A program made the translations under genes and the position numbers. From Synchiropus splendidus (taxonomy: Eukaryota > Chordata > Actinopteri > Syngnathiformes > Callionymidae), in assembly GCF_027744825.2 (NCBI RefSeq), contig NC_071339.1, positions 25,049,501 through 25,113,500 of the forward strand: a stretch of 64,000 nt of DNA, read 5' to 3'. Positions 25,480 through 38,500 of this stretch are shown here, piece by piece. The stretch's first letter is position 1. Each line of letters begins with the position of its first letter. The notes beneath the pieces are model-generated. The model was not told the DNA's origin and did not search any database. It was given only the letters and a program-made list of their open reading frames with translations.

Positions 25480-27120
25480 CCCTTTCTGGCATATTGGGAG
25501 GTCAGAATTTCATGTTCTGAAGCTTCCCTGCAAAGTTATGGGACAATGCAGAAAACGATTTTTCATCCTGAGATAAGGTCGATTCCGGAACGCCAAACAT
25601 AAAAATGTTGATAACTTTCGAAAAACACTTCAGACAGCTTAGTTTGTTGTGCAACTACTAGAAATACCCTTTCTGCTCTAGTGGGAGGTGAAAATTTCAT
25701 GTTCTAAAGCTTCCCTGCAAAGTTATGGCACAATGCAGAAAACGCGTTTTCTGCCTGAGATAAGGTCGATTCCGGAACGCCAAACTTAAAAATATTGATA
25801 ACTGAGGAAAAACTCTACAGACAGCTTAGATTTGATGTGCAACTACTGAAAAGACCCTTTCTGCTATAGTGGGAGGTGAAAATTTCATGTTCTGAAGCTG
25901 CCCTGCAAAGTTATGGCACAATGCAGAAAACGCATTTTAGGCCTGAGATAAGGTCGATTCAGGAACACCAAACAAAAAAATGTTGAAAACTTTCGAAAAA
26001 CACTTCAGTCAGCTTAGATTTGATGTGCAACTACGAGAAAGACCCTTTCTGCTATAGTGGGAGGTGAAAATATCATGTTCTGAAGCTTCCCTGCAAAGTT
26101 ATGGCACAATGCGTGAAACGCGTTTTCATCCTGAGATGAGGTTGATTTCAGAACGCCAAACATAAAAATGTTGATAACTCAGGAAAAACTATACAGACAG
26201 CTTAGATTTGATGTGCAACTACTAGAAAGACCCTTTCTGCTATAGTGGGAGGTGAAAATTTCATGTTCTGAAGCTTCCTTGCAAAGTTATGGCACAATGA
26301 AGAAAATGCGTGTTCAGCCTGAGATAAGGTCAATTCCGGAAAGCCAAACATAAAAATATTGATAACTTTGGAAAAACACTTCAGACAGCTTAGATTTGAT
26401 GTGCAACTACTAGAAAGACCGTTTCTGCTATAGTGGGAGTTGAAAATTTCTTGTTGTGAAGCTTTCCTGCAAAGTTATGGCACATTGCGTAAAACGCGTT
26501 TTCAGCCTGAGATAAGGTTGATTCTGGATCTCCAAACATAAGAATGTTGATAACTTTGGAAAAACACTTCAGACAGCTTAGATTTGATGTGCAACTACTA
26601 GAAAGACCCTTTCTGCTATAGTGGGATGTTAAAATTTCATGTTCTGAAGCTTCCCTGCAAAGTTATGGCAAAATATGTAAAACGCGTTTTCAGGCTGAGA
26701 TAAGGTGGGTTCCGGAACGCCAAACATAAAAATGTTGATAACTTTCGAAAAACACTTCAGACAGCTTAGATTTGATGTGCAACTATTAGAAAGACCCTTT
26801 CTGCTATAGTGGGAGGAGAAAATTTCATGTTCTGAAGCTTCCCTGCAAGTTATGCCACAATGCGTAAAACGCGTTTTCAGCCTGAGATAAGGTTGATTCC
26901 GGAACGCCAAACATAAGAATGTTGATAACTTTGGAAAAACACTTCAGACAGCTTAGATTTGACGTGCAACTACTAGAAAAACCCATTCTGCTATAGTGGG
27001 ATGTTAAACTTTCATGTTCTGAAGTCTCCCTGCAAAGTTATAGCACTATCCAGAAAACGCGTTTTCAGCCTGAGATAAGGTGGGTTCCAGAACGCCAAAC
27101 ATAAAAATGTTGATAACTTT
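25480..27120. repeat. Copy 1 of zone D block (partner 27545-28621)
   Basis: 25480-26030 matches 27545-28095 at offset 2,065. 26635-27120 matches 28136-28621 at offset 1,501. Shared variants include CATATTGGGAGGTCAGAATT, AACTGAGGAAAAACTCTAC, CACTTCAGTCAGC, CCTGCAAGTTATGCC (a lost A) and GCACTATCCAG. Three monomers between 26030 and 26635 have no counterpart in the partner. Confidence 0.9.
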
Positions 27121-28700
27121 GGAAAAACACTTCAGACAGCTTAGAGTTGATGTGCATATACTAGAAAGACCCTTTCTGCTATAGTTGGCAGTGAAAATTC
27201 CATGTTCTGAAGCTTCCCTGCAAAGTTATGGCTTACTCCGAAAAACGCGTTTTCAGCCTGAGATAAGGTCGATTCCGGACCTCGATACATAAAAATGTTG
27301 CTAACTTTGGAAAAAGACTGCAGACAGCTTAGATTTGATGTGCAACTACTAGAAAGACCATTTCTGCTATAGTGGCAGGTGAAAATTTCATGTTCTGAAG
27401 CTTCCCTGCATAGTTATGGCACAATGCGTAAAACGCGTTTTCAGCCTGAGATAAGGTGGGTTCCAGAACGCCAAAATAAAAATGTTGATAACTTTGGAAA
27501 AACACATCAGACAGCTTAGATTTGATGTGCAACTACTAGAAAGACCCTTTCTTGCATATTGGGAGGTCAGAATTTCATTTTCTGAAGCTTCCCTGCAAAG
27601 TTATGGGACAATGCAGAAAACGATTTTTCATCCTGAGATAAGGTCGATTCCGGAACGCCAAACATAAAAATGTTGATAACTTTCGAAAAACACTTCAGAC
27701 AGCTTAGTTTGTTGTGCAACTACTAGAAATACCCTTTCTGCTCTAGTGGGAGGTGAAAATTTCATGTTCTAAAGCTTCCCTGCAAAGTTATGGCACAATG
27801 CAGAAAACGCGTTTTCTGCCTGAGATAAGGTCGATTCCGGAACGCCAAACTTAAAAATGTTGATAACTGAGGAAAAACTCTACAGACAGCTTAGATTTGA
27901 TGTGCAACTACTGAAAAGACCCTTTCTGCTATAGTGGGAGGTGAAAATTTCATGTTCTGAAGCTGCCCTGCAAAGTTATGGCACAATGCAGAAAACGCAT
28001 TTTAGGCCTGAGATAAGGTCGATTCAGGAACACCAAACAAAAAAATGTTGAAAACTTTCGAAAAACACTTCAGTCAGCTTAGATTTGATGTGCAACTACT
28101 AGAAAGACCCTATCTGCTATAGTGGGAGGCGAACATTTCATGTTCTGAAGCTTCCCTGCAAAGTTATGGCAAAATATGTAAAACGCGTTTTCAGGCTGAG
28201 ATAAGGTGGGTTCCGGAACGCCAAACATAAAAATGTTGATAACTTTCGAAAAACACTTCAGACAGCTTAGATTTGATGTGCAACTATTAGAAAGACCCTT
28301 TCTGCTATAGTGGGAGGAGAAAATTTCATGTTCTGAAGCTTCCCTGCAAGTTATGCCACAATGCGTAAAACGCGTTTTCAGCCTGAGATAAGGTTGATTC
28401 CGGAACGCCAAACATAAGAATGTTGATAACTTTGGAAAAACACTTCAGACAGCTTAGATTTGACGTGCAACTACTAGAAAAACCCATTCTGCTATAGTGG
28501 GATGTTAAACTTTCATGTTCTGAAGTCTCCCTGCAAAGTTATGGCACTATCCAGAAAACGCGTTTTTAGCCTGAGATAAGGTGGGTTCCAGAACACCAAA
28601 CATAAAAATGTTGATAACTTTGGAACAACACTTCAGACAGCTTAGATTTGATGTGCAACTACTAGAAAAACCCTTTCTGCTATAGTGGGAGGTGAAAATG
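25600..28700. repeat. Zone D: monomers duplicated at an 11-unit offset
   Basis: About 16 monomers, marked by TTTTTCATCCTGAG, CTGCTCTAGTGGG, AACTGAGGAAAAACTCTAC, CTTCAGTCAGC and GAGGAGAAAATTTC. Most of the zone is two copies of one block: 25480-26030 matches 27545-28095, and 26635-27120 matches 28136-28621. No gene is present. Confidence 0.75.
27545..28621. repeat. Copy 2 of zone D block, three monomers shorter
   Basis: This is the partner of 25480-27120. The change of offset from 2,065 to 1,501 (564 bp, exactly three units) falls near 28,100-28,135. There a unit with CCCTATCTGC and GGCGAACATTTC joins the two matched parts. Confidence 0.9.
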
Positions 28701-31700
28701 TCATGTTCTGTAGCTTCCCTGCAAAGTTATGGCAAAATATGTAAAGCGCGATTTCAGGCTGAGATAAGGTCGATTCCGAAACGCCAAACATAAAAATGTT
28801 GATAACTTTGGAAAAACACATCAGACAGCTAATATTTGATGTGCACCTACTAGAAAGACGCATTCTGCTATAGTGGGAGGTTAAAATTTCATGTTCTTAA
28901 GCTTCCCTGCAAAGTTATGGCACAATGCAGAAAACTCGTGTTCAGCCTCACATAAGGTCAATTCCGGAACGCCAAACATAAAAATGTTGATAACTTTGGA
29001 AAAACACTTCAGACAGCTTAGATTTGATGTGCAACGACTGGAAAAAGCCTTTCTGCTATAGTGGGAGTTGAAAATTTCATGTTCTGAAGCTTCCCTGCAA
29101 AGTTATGGCACAATGCAGAAAACGCGTTTTCAGCCTCACATAAGGTCAATTCCGGAACGCCAAACATAAAAATGTTAATAACTTCGGAAAAACACTTCAG
29201 ACAGCTTAGATTTGATGTGCAACTACTAGAGAGACCCTTTCTGCTATAGTAGGAGGTGAAAATTTCATGTTCTGAAGTTTCCCTGCAAAGTTATTGCACA
29301 ATGAAGAAAACGCGTTTTCAGCCAGAGATAAGGTCGATTCTGTAATGCCAAACATAAAAATGTTGATAACTTTGGAAAAACACTTCAGACAGCTTAGATT
29401 TGACGTGCAACTACTAGAAAGACCCTTTCTGCTGTAGTGGGAGTTGAAAATTTCATGTTCTGAAGCTTCCCTGCAAAGTTATGGCACAATGCAGAAAACG
29501 TGTTTTCAGCCTGAGATAAGGTCGATTCAGGAACGCCAAATATAACAATGTTGATAACTTTCGAAAAACACTACAAACAGCTTAGATTTGATGTGCAACT
29601 ACTAGAAAAAGCCTTTCTGCTATAGTGGGATGTTTAAATGTCATGTTCTGAAGCTTCCCTGCAAAGTTATGGCACAATGCAGAAAACGCTTTTACAGCCT
29701 GAGATAAGGTGGATTCCGGAAAGCCAAACATAAAAATGTTGATAACTTTGGAAAAACACTTCAGACAGCTTAGATTTGATCTGCAACTACTGGAAAAAGC
29801 CTTTCTGCTATAGTGGGAGTTGAAAATTTCATGTTCTGAAGCTTCCCTGCAAAGTTATGGCACATTGCAGAAAACGCGTTTTCAGCCTGAGATAAGGTCG
29901 ATTCCGGTAAGCCAAACATAAAAATGTTGATAACTTTGGAAAAACACTTCAGACAGCTTAGATTTGATGTGCAACTACTGGAAAAAGTCTTTCTGCTATA
30001 GTGGGAGTTGAAAATTTCATGTTCGGAAGCTTCCCTGCAAAGTTATGGCACAATGCAGAAAACGCGTTTTCAGCCTCACATAAGGTCAATTCCGGACCGC
30101 CAAACATAAAAATGTTAATAACTTCGGAAAAACACTTCAGACAGCTTAGATTTGATGTGCAACTACTAGAGAGACCCTTTATGCTATAGTGGGAGGTGAA
30201 AATGTCATGTTCTGAAGTTTCCCTGCAAAGTTATGGCACAATGCAGAAAACGTGTTTTCAGCCTGAGATAAGGTCGATTCAGGAACGCCAAATATAAAAA
30301 TGTTGATAACTTTCGAAAAACACTTCAAAGAGCTTAGATTTGATGTGCAACTACTAGAAAAACCATTTCTGCTATAGTGGGATGTTTAAATGTCATGTTC
30401 TGAAGCTTCCCTGCAAAGTTATGGCACAATGCAGAAAACGCTTTTACAGCCTGAGATAAGGTGGATTCCGGAAAGCCAAACATAAAAATGTTGATAACTT
30501 TGGAAAAACACTTCAGACAGCTTAGATTTGATGTGCAACTACTGGAAAAAGCCTTTCTGCCATAGTGGGAGTTGAAAATTTCATGTTCTGAAGCTTCCCT
30601 GCAAAGTTATGGCACATTGCAGAAAACGCGTTTTCAGCCTGATATAAGGTCGATTCCGGAAAGCCAAACATAAAAATGTTGATAACTTTGGAAAAACACT
30701 TCAGACAGCTTAGATTTGATGTGCAACTACTGGAAAAAGTCTTTCTGCTATAGTGGGAGTTGAAAATTTCATGTTCCGAAGCTTCCCTGCAAAGTTATGG
30801 CACAATGCAGAAAACGCGTTTTCAGCCTCACATAAGGTCAATTCCGGACCGCCAAACATAAAAATGTTAATAACTCCGGAAAAACACTTCAGACAGCTTA
30901 GATTTGATGTGCAACTACAAGAAAAAGCCTTTCTGCTATAGTGGAAGTTGAAAATTTAATGTTCTGAAGCTTCCCTGCAAAGTTATGGCACATTGCAGAA
31001 AACGCATTTTCAGCCTGAGATAAGGTCGATTCCGGAACGCCAAACATAAAAATGTTGATAACTTTGGAAAAACACTTCAAACAGCTTAGATTTGATGTGC
31101 AACTACTAGAAAGACCCTTTCTGCTATCGTGGGATGTTTAAATGTCATGTTCTGAAGCTTCCCTGCAAAGTTATGGCACAATGCAGAAAACGCGTTTTCA
31201 GCATGAGATAAGGTCGATTCCGGAACGCCAAACATAAAAATGTTGATAACTTTGGAAAAACACTTCAGACAGCTTAGATTTGATGTGCAACTACTAGAAA
31301 GACCCTTTCTGCTATAGCGGAATATGAAAATTTCATGTTCTGAAGATTCCCTGCAAAGTTATGGCAGAATGCGTAAATCGCGTTTTCAGCCTGAGATAAG
31401 GTCGATTCCTGAAGGCCAAACATAAAAATGTTGATAACTTTGGAAAAACACTTCAAACAGCTTAGATTTGATGTGCAACTACTAGAAAGACCCTTTCTGC
31501 TATAGTGGCATGTGAATATTTCATGTTCTGAAGCTTTCCTGCAAAGTTGTGGCACAATGCAGAAAATGCGTTTTCAGCCTGAGATAAGATGGGTTCCAGA
31601 ACGCCAAACATAAAAATGTAGATAAGTTTGGAAAAACACTTCAGACAGCTTAGCTTTGATGAGCCATTACTAGAAAGACCCTTTCTGCAATAGTGGGTGG

Positions 31701-33260
31701 TGAAAATTCGATGTTCTGAAGCTTCCCTGCAAAGTTATGGCACAATGCGTAAAACGCGTTTTCAGCCTGAGATAAGGTCAATTCCGGACCGCCAAACATA
31801 AAAATGTTAATAACTTCGGAAAAACACTTCAGACAGCTTAGATTTGATGTGCAACTACTAGAGAGACCCTTTATGCTATAGTGGGAGGTGAAAATGTCAT
31901 GTTCTGAAGTTTCCCTGCAAAGTTATGGCACAATGCAGAAAACGTGTTTTCAGCCTGAGATAAGGTCGATTCAGGAACGCCAAATATAAAAATGTTGATA
32001 ACTTTCGAAAAACACTTCAAAGAGCTTAGATTTGATGTGCAACTACTAGAAAAACCCTTTCTGCTATAGTGGGATGTTTAAATGTCATGTTCTGAAGCTT
32101 CCCTGCAAAGTTATGGCACAATGCAGAAAACGCTTTTACAGCCTGAGATAAGGTGGATTCCAGAAAGCCAAACATAAAAATGTTGATAACTTTGGAAAAA
32201 CACTTCAGACAGCTTAGATTTGATGTGCAACTACTGGAAAAAGCCTTTCTGCCATAGTGGGAGTTGAAAATTTCATGTTCTGAAGCTTCCCTGCAAAGTT
32301 ATGGCACATTGCAGAAAACGCGTTTTCAGCCTGAGATAAGGTCGATTCCGGAAAGCCAAACATAAAAATGTTGATAACTTTGGAAAAACACTTCAGACAG
32401 CTTAGATTTGATGTGCAACTACTGGAAAAAGTCTTTCTGCTATAGTGGGAGTTGAAAATTTCATGTTCGGAAGCTTCCCTGCAAAGTTATGGCACAATGC
32501 AGAAAACGCGTTTTCAGCCTCACATAAGGTCAATTCCGGACCGCCAAACATAAAAATGTTAATAACTTCGGAAAAACACTTCAGACAGCTTAGATTTGAT
32601 GTGCAACTACAAGAAAAAGCCTTTCTGCTATAGTGGAAGTTGAAAATTTAATGTTCTGAAGCTTCCCTGCAAAGTTATGGCACATTGCAGAAAACGCGTT
32701 TTCAGCCTGAGATAAGGTCGATTCCGGAACGCCAAACATAAAAATGTTGATAACTTTGGAAAAACACTTCAAACAGCTTAGATTTGATGTGCAACTACTA
32801 GAAAGACCCTTTCTGCTATAGTGGGATGTTTAAATGTCATGTTCTGAAGCTTCCCTGCAAAGTTATGGCACAATGCAGAAAACGCGTTTTCAGCATGAGA
32901 CAAGGTCGATTCCGGAACGCCAAACATAAAAATGTTGATAACTTTGGAAAAACACTTCAGACAGCTTAGATTTGATGTGCAACTACTAGAAAGACCCTTT
33001 CTGCTATAGCGGAATATGAAAATTTCATGTTCTGAAGATTCCCTGCAAAGTTATGGCAGAATGCGTAAATCGCGTTTTCAGCCTGAGATAAGGTCGATTC
33101 CTGAACGCCAAACATAAAAATGTTGATAACTTTGGAAAAACACTTCAAACAGCTTAGATTTGATGTGCAACTACTAGAAAGACCATTTCTGCTATAGTGG
33201 GTGGTGAAAATTCGATGTTCTGAAGCTTCCCTGCAAAGTTATGGCACAATGCGTAAAACG
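28700..33260. repeat. Zone E: monomers with GGAAAAAGCCTTTC, TGTTTAAATGTC and ACTTCGGAAAAACAC variants
   Basis: About 24 monomers. Diagnostic variants are ACTGGAAAAAGCCTTTCTGC, GGGATGTTTAAATGTCATG, GTTAATAACTTCGGAAAAAC, GATTCCGGAAAGCC and ATAGCGGAATATG. The right two thirds is a tandem 9-monomer duplication. Within that, units at 30001 and 30753 are also related at a 4-unit (752 bp) offset, so the 9-mer was built on an older 4-mer pattern. No gene is present. Confidence 0.75.
30089..33185. repeat. Tandem 9-monomer higher-order duplication (1,692 bp)
   Basis: 30089-31493 matches 31781-33185 at an exact offset of 1,692 bp (9 x 188), starting from ATTCCGGACCGCC at 30089 and 31781. Shared markers in order are CTTTATGCTATAGTGG, CACTTCAAAGAGC, GCTTTTACAGCC, GAAAAAGTCTTTC, GTGGAAGTTGAAAATTTAATG and ATAGCGGAATATG. 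Only scattered single-base differences were seen. The second copy breaks off at about 33185; the following GTGGGTGGTGAAAATTCGATG matches 31691 instead, an 8-unit offset. Confidence 0.93.
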
Positions 33261-34339
33261 CGTTTTCAGCTTCAGATAAGGTCGATTCCGGAACGCCAAA
33301 CATAAAAATGTTGATAACTTTGGAAAAACACTTCAGAAAGCTTAGTTTTGATGTTCAACTACAAGACAGACTCTTTCAGCAATATTGGGAGTTGAAAATT
33401 TCATATTCTGATGCTTCCCTGCAAAGTTATGGCACAAAGCAGAAAACGCGTTTTCAGGCTGTGATAAGGTTGATTCCGGAACGCCAAACATAAAAATGTT
33501 GATAACTTTGGAAAAACACTTCAGACAGCTTAGACTTGATGTGCAACTACTATAAAGACCCTTTCTACTATAGCGACAGGTGAAAATTTCATGTTCTGAG
33601 GCTTCCCTGCAAAGTTATGGCACAATGCACAAAACACGTTTTCAGCTTGAGATAAGGTTGATTCCGGAACGACAAACATAAGAATGTTGATAACTTTGGA
33701 AAAACACTTCAGACAACTTAGATTTGATGTGCAACTACTAGAAAGACCCTATCTGCTATAGTGGGAGGCGAACATTTCATGTTCTGAAGTCTCCCTGCAA
33801 AGTTATGGCACAATGCAGAAAACGCGTTTTCAGCCTGAGATAAGGTGGGTTCCAGAACGCCAAAAATAAAAATGTTGATAACTTTGGAAAAACACTTCAG
33901 ACAGCTTAGATTTGATGTGCAACTACTAGAAAGACCCTTTCTGCTATAGTGGGAGGTGAAAATTTCATGTTCTGAGGCTTTCCTGCAAAGTTATGGCAAA
34001 TTGCGCAAAACGCGTTTTCAGCCTGAGATAAGGTTGTTTCTGGAACGCCAAACATAAAAATGGTGTTAACTTTGGAAAAACACTTCAAACAGCTTAGATT
34101 TGATGTGCAACCACTAGAAAGAACATTTCTGCTATAGTTGGACGTGAAAATTTCATGTTCTGAAGTTTCCCTGCAAAGCTAAGGCACAATGCAGAAAACA
34201 CGTTTTCAGCCTGAGATTAGGTGGGTTCCAGAACGCCAAACATAAAAATGTTGATAACTTTGGAAAAACACTTCAGACAGCTTAGATTTGATGTGCAACT
34301 ACTAGAAAGACCCTTTCTGCTGCAGTGGGAGGTGAAAAT

Positions 34340-35467
34340 TTCATGTTCTGAAGCATCCCTGCAAAGTTATGCCACAATGCAGGAAACGCGTTTTCAGCCT
34401 GAGATAAGGTCAGTTCCGGAAAGCCAAACATAAAAATATTGATAACTTTGGAAAAACACTTCAGACAGCTTAGATTTGATGTGCAACTACTAGAAAGACC
34501 CTTTCTGCTATAGTGGGAGTTGAAAATTTCATGTTCTGAAGCTTCCCTGCAAAGTTATGGCAAAATATGTAAAACGCGTTTTCAGGCTGAGATAAGGTGG
34601 GTTCCGGAACGCCAAACATAAAAATGTTGATAACTTTTGAAAAACACTTCAGACAGCTTAGATTTGATGTGCAACTACTAGAAAGACCCTTTCTGCTATT
34701 GTGGGAGGAGAAAATTTCATGTTCTGAAGTCTCCCTGCAAAGTTATGGCACATTGCAGAAAACACGTTTACAGCCTGAGATAAGGTGGGTTCCAGAACGC
34801 CAAACATAAAAATGTTGATAACTTTGGAAAAACACTTCAGACAGCTTAGATTTGATGTGCAACTACTAGAAAGACCCTTTCTGCTATAGTGGGAGGTAAA
34901 AATTTCATGTTCTGAAGCATCCCTGCAAAGTTATGCCACAATGCAGGAAACGCGTTTTCAGCCTGAGATAAGGTCAGTTCCGGAAAGCCAAACATAAAAA
35001 TATTGATAACTTTGGAAAAACACTTCAGACAGCTTAGATTTGATGTGCAACTACTAGAAAGACCCTTTCTGCTATAGTGGGAGTTGAAAATTTCATGTTC
35101 TGAAGCTTCCCTGCAAAGTTATGGCAAAATATGTAAAACGCGTTTTCAGGCTGAGATAAGGTGGGTTCCGGAACGCCAAACATAAAAATGTTGATAACTT
35201 TTGAAAAACACTTCAGACAGCTTAGATTTGATGTGCAACTACTAGAAAGACCCTTTCTGCTATTGTGGGAGGAGAAAATTTCATGTTCTGAAGTCTCCCT
35301 GCAAAGTTATGGCACATTGCAGAAAACACGTTTACAGCCTGAGATAAGGTGGGTTCCAGAACGCCAAACATAAAAATGTTGATAACTTTGGAAAAACACT
35401 TCAGACAGCTTAGATTTGATGTGCAACTACTAGAAAGACCCTTTCTGCTATAGTGGGAGGTAAAAAT
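34340..35467. repeat. Tandem trimer duplication (564 bp x 2)
   Basis: 34340-34903 and 34904-35467 repeat at exactly 564 bp (3 x 188), with identical markers GAAGCATCCCTGCAAAG, AAGGTCAGTTCCGGAAAGCC, AACTTTTGAAAAACAC, GGAGGAGAAAATTTC and CACGTTTACAGCC. Because 564 is divisible by 3, this period also preserves reading frame, which explains the identical apparent ORFs on the two copies. Confidence 0.93.
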
Positions 35468-35529
35468 TTCATGTTCTGAAGCTTTCCTGCAAAGTTATTG
35501 CAAATTGTATAAAACGCATTTTCAGCCTG

Positions 35530-38500
35530 AGATAAGGTGGGTTCCGGAACGCCAAACATAAAAATGTTGATAACTTTTGAAAAACACTTCAGACAGCTTA
35601 GATTTGATGTGCAACTACTAGAAAGACCCTTTCTGCTATTGTGGGAGGAGAAAATTTCATGTTCTGAAGTCTCCCTGCAAAGTTATGGCACAATGCAGAA
35701 AACACGTTTTCAGCCTGAGATAAGGTGGGTTCCAGAACGCCAAACATAAAAATGTTGATAACTTTGGAAAAACACTTCAGACAGCTTAGATTTGATGTGC
35801 AACTACTAGAAAGACCCTTTCTGCTATAGTGGGAGGTGAAAATTTCATGTTCTGAGGCTTTCCTGCAAAGTTATGGCAAATTGCGCAAAACGCGTTTTGA
35901 GCCTGAGATAAGGTTGTTTCTGGAACGCCAAACATAAAAATGGTGTTAACTTTGGAAAAACACTTCAAACAGCTTAGATTTGATGTGCAACTACTAGAAA
36001 GAACCTTTCTGCTATAGTTGGACGTGAAAATTTAATGTTCTGAAGTTTCCCTGCAAAGCTATGGCACAATGCAGAAAACGCGTTTTCAGCCTGAGATTAG
36101 GTGGGTTCCAGAACGCCAAACATAAAAATGTTGATAACTTTGGAAAAACACTTCAGACAGCTTAGATTTGATGTGCAACTACTAGAAAGACCCTTTCTGC
36201 TATAGTGGGAGTTGAAAATTTCATGTTCTGAAGCTTCCCTGCAAAGTTATGGCAAAATATGTAAAACGCGTTTTCAGGCTGAGATAAGGTGGGTTCCGGA
36301 ACGCCAAACATAAAAATGTTGATAACTTTTGAAAAACACTTCAGACAGCTTAGATTTGATGTGCAACTACTAGAAAGACCCTTTCTGCTATTGTGGGAGG
36401 AGAAAATTTCATGTTCTGAAGTCTCCCTGCAAAGTTATGGCACAATGCAGAAAACGCGTTTTCTGCCTGAGATAAGGTGGGTTCCAGAACACCAAACATA
36501 AAAATGTTGATAACTTTGGAAAAACACTTCAGACAGCTTAGATTTGATGTGCAACTACTAGAAAGACCCTTTCTGGTATAGTGGGAGGTAAAAATTTCAT
36601 GTTCTGAAGCTTTCCTGCAAAGTTATTGCAAATTGTGTAAAACGCATTTTCAGCCTGAGATAAGGTTGTTTCTGGAACGCCAAACATAAGAATGGTGTTA
36701 ACTTTGGAAAAACACTTCAAACAGCTTAGATTTGATGTGCAACTACTAGAAAGACCCTATCTGCTATAGTGGGTGGCGAACATTTCATGTTCTGAAGCAT
36801 CCCTGCAAAGTTATGCAACAATGCAGGAAACGCGTTTTCAGCCTGAGATAAGGTCGATTCCGGAACGCCAAACATAAAAATATTGATAACTTTGGAAAAA
36901 CACTTCAGACAGCTTAGATTTGATGTGCAACTACGAGAAAGACCCTCTCTGCTATAGTGGGAGGTGAAAATTTCAAGTTCTGAAGCTTCGCTGCAAAGTT
37001 ATGACACAATGCAGGAAACGCGTTTTCAGCCTGAGATGAGGTTGATTTCAGAACGCCAAACATAAAAATGTTGATAACTTTGGAAAAACACTTCAGACAG
37101 CTTAGATTTGATGCGTAACTACTAGAAAGACCCTTTCTGCTTTAGTGGGAGGTAAAAATTTCATGTTCTGAAGCTTTCCTGCAAAGTTATGGCAAATTGT
37201 GTAAAACGCATTTTCAGCCTGAGATTAGGTGGGTTCCAGAACGCCAAACATAAAAATGTTGATAACTTTGGAAAAACACTTCAGACAGCTTAGATTTGAT
37301 GTGCAACTACCAGAGAGACCCTTTCTGCTATAGTGGGATTTGAAAATTTCATGTTCAGAAGCTTCCCTGCAAAGTTATGGCCGAATGCGTAAATCGCGTT
37401 ATCAGCCTGAGATAAGGTCGATTCCGGAACGCCAAACATAAGAATGTTGATAACTTTCGAAAAACACTTCAAACAGCTTAGATTTGATGTGCAACTACTA
37501 GAAAGACCCTTTCTGCTATAGTGGGATGTTGAAATGTCATGTTCTGAAACTTCCCTGCAAAGTTATGGCACAATGCAGAAAACGCGTTTTCAGCATGAGA
37601 CAAGGTCAATTACGGAACGCCAAACATAAAAATATGATAACTTTTAAAAAACACTTCAGACAGCTTAGATTTGATGTGCAACTACTAGAAAGACCCTTTC
37701 TGCTCTTGTGGGAGGTGAAAATTTCATGTTCTGAAGTTTCCCTGTAAAGTTGTGGCACAATGCAGAAAACGCGTTTTCAGCCAGAGATAAGGTCGATTCT
37801 GGAATGCCAAACATAAAAATGTTGATAACTTTCGAAAAACACTTCAGACAGCTTAGATTTGACGTGCAACTACTAGAAAGACCCTTTCTGCTGTAGTGGG
37901 AGGTTAAAATTTCATGTTCTGAAGCTTCCCTGAAAAGTTATGGCACAATGCACAAAAACACTTTTCAGCCTGAGATAAGGTGGGATCCGGAACGCCAAAC
38001 ATAAAATTGTTGATAACTTTGGAACAACACATCAGACCGCTTAGATTTGATGTGCAACTACTAGAAAAACCATTTCTGCTATAGTGGGAGGTGAAAATTT
38101 CATGTTCTGAAGCTTCCCTGCAAAGTTATGGCACAATGCAGAAAACGCGTTTTCAGCCTGAGATAAGGTTGATTCCGGAACGCAACACATAAAAATGTTG
38201 ATAACTTTCGAAAAACACTTCAGACAGCTTAGATTTGATGTACAACTACTAGAAAGACCCTTTCTGCTATAGTGGGATTTGAAAATTTCATGTTCAGAAG
38301 CTTCCCTGCAAAGTTATGGCAGAATGCGTAAATCGCGTTATCAGCCTGAGATAAGGTCGATTCCGGAACGCCAAACATAAAAATGTTGATAACTTTCGAA
38401 CAACACTTCAAACAGCTTAGATTTGATGTGCAACTACTAGAAAGACCCTTTCTGCTATAGTGGGATGTTGAAATGTCATGTTCTGAAGCTTCCCTGCAAA

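Larger units (their letters stand above)
17800..25600. repeat. Zone C: monomers with GCTTTATGCAAAG, AAATTCGATG and CGCAAGTTTAAAATTTC variants
   Basis: About 41 monomers. Diagnostic variants are GAAGCTTTATGCAAAG (one base shorter than GAAGCTTCCCTGCAAAG), TGAAAATTCGATGTTC, ATAGCGCAAGTTTAAAATTTC, CATGTTCATAATTCTGG, GTGGGTGGTG and GGAAAAACAATTCAAAC. The same set reappears in the last 4.5 kb of the window. It contains a near-perfect dimer duplication at 19.2-19.95 kb and a dispersed pair at 21.7/23.6 kb. No gene is present. Confidence 0.75.
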
